From Chaenocephalus aceratus (lineage: Eukaryota > Chordata > Actinopteri > Perciformes > Channichthyidae), in contig JAMFTG010000202.1 in assembly GCA_023974075.1 (NCBI GenBank), positions 62,001 through 126,000 of the forward strand: 64,000 nucleotides of DNA. Direction: 5' to 3'. The position numbers and the translations under genes were made by a program. Shown one piece after another: positions 1 through 12,719 of this stretch (positions within the stretch are counted from its first letter, which is position 1; each line of letters starts with the position of its first letter). The notes beneath the pieces are model-generated. The model made no database searches, was not told the DNA's origin, and saw only the letters and a list, made by a program, of their open reading frames with translations.

Positions 1-328
1 CCGACAAGTAACCAGATGTTTGATAAACCCACTGTTTCTCCCTGCTGAGTAAAAGGCAGCGTCTAAATAACTTTGGAGCCTTTAGCAGCGATAGAGCCTG
101 AAAACTCCCATAAAAAGTTGACGGAGATAAAACCAGAGCAAAAGGAAATTGGATAATAGATAGTGGCCCTACGTACATTCCTTGGGAAGAGAATAGAATC
201 ACAACCTAAATGTTATTTTTCATTTCTCCTTCAAATCAATTTTAGATATAATAATGTCCTTATTTTGGTCGAAGATTGACACTGGTTCTGAAAACTGTGC
301 TTTGTACTTATTATGTCTCTTTATGCAG
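1..328. other. pkd1 intron (upstream of first visible exon)
   Basis: Non-coding AT-rich sequence. It ends in a usable acceptor (TTTATGCAG, ending at 328) directly before the first PKD-repeat codons. I see no other feature in it. Confidence 0.6.
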
Positions 329-3300
329 ATGACTACACACTTCACGTCCAAGTCTCCAATCAATATTCCCACACTGACGCCTCCAAGAAGATAAGGGTTC
401 GCCCTGAATTAAATCACCTCTTTATTTCCTCCAACGTTCCTGTACCTATCGTCAATCAGACTCTTAGTCTTGAAGCTACAGTGGAGCCCTCGACCTACGC
501 TGTCGTCTACACATGGGACTTTGGCGATAGCTCTGAATCTCTCCAAAGCATCCACCATAAAGTCAACCACAGTTTTACTTCTGCAGGGCTTTACAACGTC
601 ACAGTGTGTGCCAACAACACCCTGACAGTCTTGACCTCCTGGATAATGGTGGAAGTTCTGGAGAAAATCTCTGGATTAACAGTCGGCTACAATGGACCCA
701 GGGAACTAAACGTAGCTAAAGATTTCCGAGCTACAGTGACGGACTGGTAGTAATCTAACGTGGGATTTTGACTTTGGCGATGGATCCTTTCAGGGCAACC
801 TGTCAGATGGCTCCATCTCCCATGTCTATGTATTACCAGGAAACTATACGGTAGATGTAACTGTCTCGAATACTGTCAGCAAAGCTCATCAGTCCATCAG
901 TGTGGAGGTCTATACGTTGGCTGTTAGTGGAGTTCTCCCTGCAACATGTGTCATGAGTGGAAGAACGAAATACAGTTGACTGCTTTGGTGAATGGGAACA
1001 TATCCAATCTGACTTTCCATTGGCTGTTTCAAGATGGTTCGTCTCTGATTGTAGTAACGGGGCAATCTACAGCCATGCACACCTTCCTAAACCATGGGAT
1101 TTGTCATATTAGTCTAACTGTGTTGAGTTCTGTTACATCAGTATCATATAATACGAGTATCTGTTGTGAATCGCCAATAACCAACGTATCAGTGCAGCCA
1201 CCAAAGGAAGTAGTGGCAGTAGGGGAAGAGGCATGGCTTCAAGGTGTTAGTTGTACCTGTACAGATGAGAGGTTACCAATATAAGTGGTTCAACAGCTCC
1301 TCCAGCCTCATTGCTGTGACAGAAAATGCTCAGAAGTGTTTTATCTTTAGGGATGAAGGTGTGGACGTGGTTTTAGTAACAGCAAGTAACGGTGTTAGCA
1401 ACAAAACAGCCAGAGCTAGTATCGCCGTTCAACACCCTGTACGTGACCTGTCTGTGGGGCATGATAGTGAAAGTATCACACTGACAGTCAACACATTAGC
1501 ATTATTTTGGCTTGCCTCTTGCACCGGTAGCAACGTGTCCGTGCTGTGGGACTTTGGAGATGGATCTCCTGTTGAACAGAACAAAAACGCGTCGCATGTC
1601 TTTACCACAACAGGTCCGTTTACAGTCACCGCACGGCATTTAACGCCGTTAGCCGTGATTCTGTGAGCCTTCAAGTCAATGTTGTAAATGCTATTTCAGA
1701 CCTTTCTCTTCACACCAACCGGCCTTATGCTGCAGTGGGAGAAGAAACACTCATCTCAGCAATTAGCAGTGCAATCAGTAGCACCATTTACTACTGGACT
1801 GTAAGACGGTAATATCCTCAAACATACAGGGGACCTCTCAGTTTAGATTTGCTTTCCTGAAACCAGGAGTGTATCAAGTACGAGTTATAGCACAGAACTT
1901 GGATGAGTAGAAAGGAAGCAGCTATTGTAGTTGAGGTCTTTGAAAGAATAGAGGGTCTTCAGATTGATTGTCAGAACCTGATAAATGTTAAATACGTACC
2001 AACCCAAGAGGAACTAGTGTGTATTGCGTCGATCAACCAAGGGATCCAATGTCTCTTATCAATGGCTCGCTACACAAAGCGGAATAAACCATCAATTTAC
2101 TGGTGATCAAGAGCTTTTTCAGATGTTGGCTGAATCTCCTGGAGGGATTTCAGTTCAGTTTAAGGGCTTCTAACAAGTTGGGTGAGGCCACCAGTGTTGT
2201 TTCCTCTTGTTGGCAGTACAAGCGTGTTTACAGGTGCGCATATTACAACACAATCAAATGTCGTGGCATTAGGGAAAGTAGCGAATATCTCTGTATCGGT
2301 GGTTACCGGTTCAGATTTGGAGTACCTTTGGTATGTGATTTTTGGTGTTTCACCTTTGAAAACACATGCGTCCTTCCTTCTCCCACACTTTTACAAACCG
2401 TTGGTCATTGTCTTGTTAGAGTGTTGGTTCAAAATGTCCTCAGCCAATGCAATGTCACCAAAGAGTTGAATATACAGGAGGGAATCCAAGAAGTGGACTT
2501 TAAGATTGAAGAAAAGACGCATCCGTTTTATGCCCCCGCAAGTTCTGCTATTCAACTCCATGGGATTATTCGGAAGGGAAGTGATCTGCACTGGAACTGG
2601 GAAGTAAACGGTGCTAATCTTTATAATGCTTTCGATCAGACCTTCATCTACACGTTTCCATATGAAGGCATCTATCCGGTGTCTTTTTGAATGTCTCCAA
2701 TGGGATCAACTGGGAGACGGTTTCACACAGTGTCACGTCCAGGATGCAATCGAGGGTCTAACTTTGAACATTTCCGAGTCTTCTTTCTGCACGGAGGAAC
2801 AAGTTACTGTTATCCAACAATCTCCAAGGGAAGCATGTCAGCTTTGCTATAACCTTTAAAAACAAAGACTGGATTCGTAGTCGGAGCGTTCTTGAAGGAC
2901 GGTTCACCACATCGAGCCTTCCTGCAGGGAACATCTAGTAACGGTGAAAGGTTGGAACCATGTCAGCAGTTCTGAGGTGTCTTCAAGCATTCTGGTCACT
3001 GAGCACATCCAAGAGTCTGAGACTTGTGAACTGTTTCCTGATGCTTTCGAGGCTCTGAAAGGAACCGGGTTCAGGGCAGAAGTTCAAAGTGGACTTCCTG
3101 TAAACTACACCTGGGTATTTAATTCATTGGGGTCTGAGCCTACCATGTTCACAGGACAGGAAGTGAGTCTTTACTCCTGCAGGAAGTGGTGTACTGTCTG
3201 TTAGCGTGATTGCTACCAATGGAGTCTGCTCAAAGAAGGTGAATGATACGCCACCGTTCAGTGGCCTGTTAAGAAGGTGGACGTGTCCTGTCCTTCAGAA

Positions 3301-3993
3301 AGATTATTTGTTGGACATGCTGTCAAGTTTTCGGCACAGATGAATGGACGGAGCAATCCAAGATACCTCTGGGACTTTGGGCGACTCAATGAGAGGCTGG
3401 AAACAGACTTAAGCACAGTCAATCATACTTATTATATCCGTGGGAAGTACACGGTGGTGGGTCGAAAGTGTTCAACAGTGTCAGCCATGTATCTAGACAG
3501 CTACACATACAAGTGGAGGAGCTCCTTTGTTCGAGCCTCAGTTTCTCTTATTCAGAGCCATTTGACTATCTTCAGGTCTCGAATCAGTTTTTTGAAGCTA
3601 TCGTGGACATTAACTGCTCTACGTACAAGCTGGGTACCTGTGGGGAGATACTTCATGAGTCAGATTGTAACCAAATTCACTGGGAACAAAGTTCATTCTT
3701 GGAAACCAGGTGGATGATTCGTCGCCCTTTCTCTTACTCCCAAAGCATACTCTGGATTTGGGACAGTATTGCTTGGTGTTCACCGTTTCCCTCCGGGGAA
3801 CGCCTTTACTTGTCCAACGAAACATCAGCGTACAGTCGTCCACTCAGCGCTGGTCGCTGTTATCAAGGGAGGATCAAACAGACTTTGGCCCAGCCTCAGT
3901 GATCTCGTCCTGGACGGATCTGAGTCTGAAGACCCTGATGAAGACCCAGGAGAGGATGATGACACTGCAGTACCACTGGACCTCCACGACTGT
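329..3993 (+). CDS. pkd1: pkd1 giant exon: PKD repeats and start of REJ region
   Basis: One large exon of about 3.67 kb with at least nine Ig-like PKD repeats. Recognisable cores are YTWDFGDSSES near 510, FDFGDGSF near 770, FHWLFQDGSS near 1015, YKWFNSSSS near 1275, VLWDFGDGSPV near 1540, LHWNWEVNG near 2590, YTWVFNSLG near 3110 and YLWDFGRLNE near 3365. PKD repeats form the extensible extracellular stalk. After about 3860 it enters the REJ region (SDLVLDGSESEDPDEDPG, then LQYHWTS). The donor is probably GTG|GTGAAG at 3993/3994, just before a transposon insertion. The frame is interrupted near 750, 957, 1262, 1636, 1806, 1815, 1908 and 2167 and again downstream. Both one-base losses and gains are needed here. 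Every premature stop I checked disappears on changing frame. Confidence 0.88.
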
Positions 3994-6900
3994 GGTGAAG
4001 GCCTTTCTTCTGTTAAAGGTCACCTATTATGCAAAATCCACTTCTCCATGTCTCTTCTACATCAACATGTGTCCCCTCTTCTCCATGTCTCTTCTACATC
4101 AACACGTGTCCCCTGTTCTTCATGTCTCTTCTACATCAACATGTGTCCCCTCTTCTCCATGTCTCTTCTACATCAACACGTGTCCCCTCTTCTTCACGTC
4201 TCTTCTACATCAACATGTGTCCCCTCTTCTTCATGTCTCTTCTACATCAACATGTGTCCCCTCTTCTTCATGTCTCTTCTACATCAGCATTTGTCCCCTC
4301 TTCTTCATGTCTCTTCTACATCAACATGTGTCCCCTCTTCTTCATGTCTCTTCTACATCAACATGTGTCCCCTCTTCTTCATGTCTCTTCTACATCAACA
4401 TGTGTCCCCTCTTCTTCATGTCTCTTCTACATCAACATGTGTCCCTCTGTGGAAAGAGACTCTGAAAGTCTCAGGAACAAAGATTTTCTCTCTTTTTGAT
4501 CCATTTCTATAAAAACCTGTCTGAAAATGAGCTGATCAGATTTTGGCCACTTTGTGATGTCATAACGATGTGTTGTCTTGTGTAACCATTAGCCAATCAG
4601 CAACAAGGTAACCCCCCCCCACCCCCTTATCACCTGGATCTCCTCTAGAGCTCCATTGAGTTCTTTGTAACCAAATGTCTCTCAGAGGGGCGTGGGGAGG
4701 GGCTCCTTGTCTTCATCTAAAGTAACAGACAGAGAATCAGCACTTTGGAAACAGGGCTGAAACAGAGGGGATTATGGGTAATGCTGCAATGATCTGTTTG
4801 GTGTTTCAGCCAATCAGAGACAGGCTCTGTGTATATCTGAGACCTGTAATATATTGATAAAGAACAGTATAATAGGGGACCTTTAAAGTGTCCTCAATCT
4901 TCCTAGCTGTCTTTATGAAGAATACATTAGCTGCTACTATCCTCCTAAGGATGCATAAGTATATATTTGAAAAAACAGTCGATATAAGTGATACTAAGAC
5001 CCACGTGTTTGTATTTTCAGAACTCAACCGAGTCTCATTTTGCAAAGCAGCCGAAGACGACTAACAGCAATAAAATGACGGTACTTGGCACTCAGTTGCA
5101 CTCAGGCACAGTCTACCTTTTCACCCTTACTGTACACAAAGCAGGAAGGAGTCCTGTCTCCTTCAACCAGACAGTGAGTATAACGCCACATCTCCCTCTA
5201 TCTTAACAATGCTCTGGCAAATAAATAGTTTTGGGGAGACTGGCAATTCTGGAAGTTACGGTACAAACCAATGCATTCAGCCACTTCTTCCCTCGATGTC
5301 TAACCCGCAGGTGACTATGAGTGAAGCTCCTGGGTTTCCTGTGGTTGTGGATTGCGTGTCCTGCTCTCTTCTGTCCTCCCCTCACCAAATAAGCTATACC
5401 ACCCCCACTGTACTGTCAGGACAATGTGGACAGTGTGGCGATCGAGCTCAGGTAATGAATCGGACAATAACTTCCCACTTTCAACTCAGTAACTTTATCT
5501 TAAAGTAAAACTGTTTGGAATATTCTGTTGCAAAAGAGTTCATGGAAAGGCAATGGTAGTGAAAACTGTTCTCCCCTTGCTGTAGTCTCTGCTTTATTCA
5601 TTATCTTTTTAATGATCTTGTGTCTACAGGCGCATTCACACTGCGGTACTTTTCCCACAAAGGTTCATCAGAACTCTTTAGTTCTCATGAACTAAGTACA
5701 GATCGCGTTCACACCGGAATAAGTCCCTGGGGGTGGATTAGGCAAATGAAGCCGCTGACGTCACTTCTTCTTCTTCTGCTTTGGGTTTACTGGCAGGCCG
5801 CAAACCACTTCACGGCGTATACTGCCGCCCAAAGTCCCCGGCCGGAAGTCCCCGGAGTTGGGAAGGCTTCAGTAGAAGCTTCCCAGCAGCTTCTACTGAA
5901 GCCTTCCGAGTAAATCGCCAGAACGCCGACACCTCCTCATCTCCACCGCTCCCATGTTTTATTTGTGTTGCCATAAGTTAGTCTCTCTGCGTTTCTGCGC
6001 TGGGCTAATGCTAATGCTAATAATGCTAATGCGAGGATAATAAATGGCGGCTTCACAAAACATTTTGGGAGTTTTACGGGGCGTGGTTTGCAATCCGCCC
6101 AGCCAATCAGACATATAGCTCTTTTCTCAAAAAAGAGCCGCTCGAAAGTCCCTGCTCTCTAGTACCGGCTCTTTTTGGTGTGAACGCGATCATGAACTAA
6201 GTTCGCATGAACCTTTGTGGGAAAAGTACCGCAGTGTGAATGCGTCTTATGTGTTTAAGGAATTTGTTTGTACTTTGACATCAGTACTCTGGTTTATTGA
6301 TGGCATCCAAGAATGATGCTGCCAGTCACGAGACACTCACCCTGAAGCGTTTTCTCACAGTACAAATGGAGTGCTGAGGCCCAGACTGGCGTGACCCTTG
6401 ACCTAAACCAGGTCTCCACATCTACCGGCAGACACTCTCCTAACTTGGTGGTGCGTTCAGGTGTCCTGCAGCCAGGACAGAGTTACACCTTCACTCTCAA
6501 TGTGTCCCAGCCTGGCAGAGGGCGTTGGGGTAGCGCCAGCCTGACGATTCACCCTAACAATCCCCCGCATGGAGGCCTCTGTGAACTCAGTCCAGAGTCG
6601 ATGTACGTCTGCTGGAGACGGTGGTCACCTACAGCTGCTCGGGTAACACTGAGTGGACGTCTTTCAACTCTGAATGGAGGAAACCCTGCAGTTTAGAGAC
6701 AGAGTGATTTATCCATCAACCTGAATGGGATTTGCTCTGTTGTCTTTTGGCAGGGTGGCAGGATGATGAAAGCAGGACCTCTCAGCTGATTTACACCTTC
6801 CAAGTTGCACCGTGTCATCCCAATGGCCCGGCGTGCCCCTTACTCACTCTGTACAGGTACATACAGGCCTCAACTAACAGCTATTTATAGACCATGACGT

Positions 6901-9900
6901 GTGATCTTAAAGGTCCCCAATTATACTGTTTTTCATCAATAGGTTAGAGCTCTCAGATATATACAGAACACGTCTCGGAAGTGTTTGGCTCCAAATACCA
7001 AACAGATCATTGCAGCATTACCCATAATCCCCCCTGTTTCAGCTCTGTTTCCAAAGTGCAGATTCTCTGTCTGTTACTTTATACGAACATAAGGAGGGGG
7101 GTTACCTTGGTTACTGATTGGCTGATGGTTACACAAGCCAAAAAAACCTTATGACATCATAAAGTGGCCAAAATCTGATCAGCTCATTTTCAGACAGGTT
7201 TTTATAGAAATGGATCAAAAGAGAGAGAATCTTTGTTCCTGAAACTTTCAGAGTCTCTTTCCACAGAGGGGACACATGGTGATGTAGAAGAGACATGGAA
7301 GAAGAGGGGACACATGTTGATGTAGAAGAGACATGGAGAAGAGGGGACACATGTTGATGTAGAAGAGACATGAAGAAGAGGGGACACATGTTGATGTAGA
7401 AGAGACATGAAGAAGAGGGGACACATGTTGATGTAGAAGAGACATGAAGAAGAGGGGACACATGGTGATGTAGAAGAGACATGAAGAAGAGGGGACACAT
7501 GTTGATGTAGAAGAGACATGAAGAAGAGGGGACACATGTTGATGTAGAAGAGACATGGAGAAGAGGGGACACGTGTTGATGTAGAAGAGACATGAAGAAG
7601 AGGGGACACGTGTTGATGTAGAAGAGACATGGAGAAGAGGGGACACATGTTGATGTAGAAGAGACATGGAGAAGAGGGGACACATGTTGATGTAGAAGAG
7701 ACATGAAGAAGAGGGGACACATGTTGATGTAGAAGAGACATGAAGAAGAGGGGACACATGTTGATTTAGAAGAGACATGAAGAAGAGGGGACACATGTTG
7801 ATGTAGAAGAGACATGAAGAAGAGGGGACACATGTTGATATAGAAGAGACGTGGAGAAGAGGGGACACATGTTGATGTAGAGGAGACATGAAGAGAGGGG
7901 ACACATGTTGATGTAGAAGAGACATGAAGAAGAGGGGACGCATGTTGATGTAGAAGAGACATGAAGAAGAGGGGACACATGTTGATGTAGAAGAGACATG
8001 AAGAAGAGGGGACACATGTTGATGTAGAAGAGACATGGAGAGAGGGGACACATGTTGATGTAGAAGAGACGTGAAGAAGAGGGGACACATGTTGATGTAG
8101 AAGAGACATGAAGAAGAGTATTTTGCATAATAGGTGACCTTTAACCTACACCTTAGAAATAGCATTACAAAGTAAGGTTTGAATTCGCTTCCTGTCCAAT
8201 GTCACGAGTGTTGCCGTCGGATATCCAGGAAAACTGATAATGGACATCCAACAAAGACGTCCTCCTCCATGCACCAGTCATGGTTGAAAGCTCGATTAAC
8301 AACAATGAGAATGAGGATCCCAGAGAGAGACATAATGTCTACCATTGGTTAGTTTCCCAAGTAGAAAGTAAGCCGAGCTAATAGAGATTTAAATCATCGT
8401 CAGACGATATCCGATATCCGATGGACCAAAGCATTCCCAAGCATGACTGATCAAAACTACCTCACACAAATCAAGTCCCATTATCTACAGAGTCTGCAAC
8501 CAAATGTCTTTGCCCTGAACAACTTAAGCTCTTTGTCTTTTATCTCTTCCTTCTCTTTCCTAGGGGTACTCGTTCAAAATATGGCAGTCTGGTTCCAATG
8601 GGAAGTCCCCGGCAAGGAAGAAGCACATCAGTTATCTCAGTCACTTTATTGGTAGAAGACCATCTGGGGGCAAAAGTCATTGCTCTGAACAGGTAACCAG
8701 GAAGTAATGCAACCGAAGCATACCATGTATCACAACGTGTCATGTGCCACACCTGTCCCTGTACTCGAATTGTCCATTTGCATTTAGAAACAATATTTAA
8801 GTTGTTTCCAGATTATGCCGAATGTGGGTTTTAGTGAACTCTCACAGTCTCCGTTTCCTCTTTTCTACAGAATGCTGACGGTTGAAGCTCCTCCAAAGGA
8901 TGCAGTCGCCGGTCAGTGGCTGAGAAAGAAGAGCCAGACCGAGCTTTGGGCTTTAGTCCAACAAGGAAACCCTCAAGAGATCATCCCTTATTCCATCGCT
9001 CTCACCAGCCAGCTCAATCAGGTGCCATTCGCAAGTGCATGAAATGGCAGCTGACTATGATTAACATGGTGGAATTTAAAGGTCACCTATTATGCAAAAT
9101 CCTCTTCTACATCAACATGTGTCCCCTCTTCTTCATGTCTCTTCTACATCAACATGTGTCCCCTCTTCTTCATGTCTCTTCTACATCAACATGTGTCCCC
9201 TCTTCTTCATGTCTCTTCTACATCAACATGTGTCCCCTCTTCTTCATGTCTCTTCCACATCAACATGTGTCCCCTCTTCTTCATGTCTCGTCTACATCAA
9301 CATGTGTCCCCTCTTCTTCATGTCTCTTCTACATCAACATGTGTCCCCTCTTCTCCATGTCTCTTCTACATCAACATGTGTCCCCTCTTCTTCATGTCTC
9401 TTCTACATCAACATGTGTCCCCTCTTCTTCATGTCTCTTCCGCATCAACATGTGTCCCCTCTTCTCCATGTCTCTTCTACATCAACATGTGTCCCCTCTT
9501 CTTCATGTCTCTTCTACATCAACATGTGTCCCCTCTTCTTCATGTCTCTTCTACATCAACATGTGTCCCCTCTTCTTCATGTCTCTTCCACATCAACATG
9601 TGTCCCCTCTTCTCCATGTCTCTTCTACATCAACATGTGTCCCCTCTTCTTCATGTCTTTTCTACATCAACATGTGTCCCCTCTTCTTCATGTCTCTTCT
9701 ACATCAACATGTGTCCCCTCTTCTTCATGTCTCTTCTACATCAACATGTGTCCCCTCTTCTTCGCGTCTCTTCTACATCAGCATGTGTCCCCTCTTCTTG
9801 TCTCGTCTACATCAACATGTGTCCCCTCTTCTTCATGTCTCTTCTACATCAACATGTGTCCCCTCCTCTCCATGTCTCTTCTACATCAACATGTGTCCCC

Positions 9901-12651
9901 TCTTCTTCATGTCTCTTCTACATCAACATGTGTCCCCTCTTCTTCATGTCTCTTCCGCATCAACATGTGTCCCCTCTTCTCCATGTCTCTTCTACATCAA
10001 CATGTGTCCCCTCTTCTTCATGTCTCTTCTACATCAACATGTGTCCCCTCTTCTTCATGTCTCTTCTACATCAACATGTGTCCCCTCTTCTTCATGTCTC
10101 TTCCACATCAACATGTGTCCCCTCTTCTCCATGTCTCTTCTACATCAACATGTGTCCCCTCTTCTTCATGTCTCTTCTACATCAACATGTGTCCCCTCTT
10201 CGTCATGTCTCTTCTACATCAACATGTGTCCCCTTCTTCATGTCTCTTCTTCATCAACATGTGTCCCCTCTTCTTCATGTCTCCTCTACATCAACATGTG
10301 TCCCCTCTTCTTCATGTCTCTTCTACATCAACATGTGTCCCCTCTTCGTCATGTCTCTTTACATCAACATGTGTCCCCTCTTCTTCATGCTTCTTCATCA
10401 ACATGTGTCCCCTCTTCTTCTTCTTCATCAACATGTGTCCCCTTCTTCATGTCTCTTCTACATCAACATGTGTCCCCTCTTCTTCATGTTTCTTCTTCAT
10501 CAACATGTGTCCCCTCTTCTTCATGTTTCTTCTTCATCAACATGTGTCCCCTCTTCTTCATGTCTCTTCTAAATCAACATGTGTCCCCTCTTCTCCATGT
10601 CTCTTCTACATCAACATGTGTCCTCTCTTCTTCATGTCTCTTCTACATCAACATGTGTCCCCTCTTCTTCATGTCTCTTCTACATCAACATGTGTCCCCT
10701 CTTCTTCATGTCTCTTCTACATCAACATGTGTCCCCTTTCTTCATGTCTCTTCTACATCAAGATGTGTCCCCTCTTCTTCATGTCTCTTCTACATCAACA
10801 TGTGTCCCCTCTTCTTCATGTCTCTTCTACATCAACATGTGTCCCCTCTTCTTCATGTCTCTTCTACATCAACATGTGTCCCCTCTTCTTCATGTCTCTT
10901 CTACATCACCATGTGTCCCCTCTGTGGAAAGAGACTCTGAAAGTTTCAGGAACAAAGATTCTCTCTCTTTTTGATCCATTTCTATAAAAACCTGTCTGAA
11001 AATGAGCTGATCAGATTTTGGCCACTTATGATGTCATAACGATGTTTTGGCTTGTGTAGCCATTAGCCAATCAGCAACAAAGGTAACCCCCCCCCCCACC
11101 TTATCACCTGAATCTCCTCCTAGAGCACCATTGTGTTATTTTTAACCGAATCTCTCTCAGGGGGCGTACAGTATAATAGGGGACCTTGCTTGAATATGAA
11201 ATGATGAGTCAAACCCAATCCGTCCACAGATGGATGTTGGACAGACTGCCGTGACGCTGTTGGACAGAAGGGAGATTCGGGAACATGTGACCCGAGTCCT
11301 GGCGTCTCTCCCGGTGAACTCCATGCTGAATGTAGATCAGATCAGCTCAGCTCTGTCCCTGTCTACTGTAAGTTTCCCTATCATTCACTGTCCCAAATAT
11401 TTGAAAATATGTGTAGTGCCAACTGTATTCTTTGCAAACACGGAAAGGAGGAAAAGAGACCAAAAAGACACAAAGATATTTCACACAACAGCTTAACATC
11501 GTTCAGATTATTCCATCCCTTTCAACATTTTAAGCATAAAAATAGCGAAAGACACGTCTATTTCTGTTTTCTGAAGGCTGTTCCGAGTGAACTTGTGTGT
11601 GAAAAGTGCCAAGAGAAGGTTCTGGAAGCTGTTGGGAAGATGATCCATGTCATGGAGGAGCAGATGAGTCCTGGTGTGTTGTCAGCGGTGGAAACAGGGA
11701 GGAACATCCTCAACATATAGGTGCTTTTCAAAAAGGATCCCATGCATGAATCACTCATAATCTCATGGTTAACCCTTATGTTGTGTTCGGGTCTCCCATG
11801 ACCCGTTTCAAGTTCAAATGATATAATAACTACTGGTGTTGTAGTCAAGACCACCTTAACCGAGACCAAGACATTACTGAGACCGGAGAGTAGCAAGACC
11901 AAGTCAAGACCAAGACTTTAAGAGGTCGGACCAAGTCAAGACCAGGACCAAGGGCGAGACCGAGTCAAGACCGGAACCAAAGGCAAGACCAAGTCAAGAC
12001 CAAGACTTTAAGAGGTCGAGACCAAGTCAAGACCAGGACCAAGGGCGAGACCGAGTCAAGACCAGGACTTTAAGAGGTCGAGACCGAGTCAAGACCAGGA
12101 CCAAGGGCGAGACCGAGTCAAGACCAAGACTTTAAGAGGTCGAGACCAAGTCAAGACCAAGACTTTAAGAGGTCGAGACCAAGTCAAGACCAGGACCAAG
12201 GGCGAGACCGAGTCAAGACCGGAACCAAGGGCAAGACCAAGTCAAGACCAAGACTTTAAGAGGTCGGACCAAGTCAAGACCAGGACCAAGGGCGAGACCG
12301 AGTCAAGACCGGAACCAGACTACTGTGAATCCAACACTACATGATACACTTACAATACCATGTGTAAGATACCAGAGTCAATTTGATCTGAAACATCCAC
12401 ATCATCATAAAAAGACACACATACGTAAGATATAAATTCAACTTCATCTATTTATTCAAAAAGTCATCCTTTTGATATAAAAACAGTAACATAGTAAGAA
12501 CATAATAAAACATCATAATACATGTTACAGTATATAGGTCCAAGCAACAAACAAAAAACAAACCAACCAGGAACCACTTTGTGGACAAACACACACAGGA
12601 TGAAGGAAAACCCTTTAACACACACACACACACACCACACACACACACACA

Positions 12652-12719
<68 letters not shown>

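Noticed and set aside
7268..8117. CRISPR-like appearance of regular 37-bp repeats
   Set aside because: Units are directly contiguous with no spacers, and the context is vertebrate.
9092..10987. Very long reading frames of LFYINMCPLFFMS-type repeats (also near 4029 and 7129-8165)
   Set aside because: They are products of the 37-bp minisatellite, present in all three frames, without conserved start or domain.
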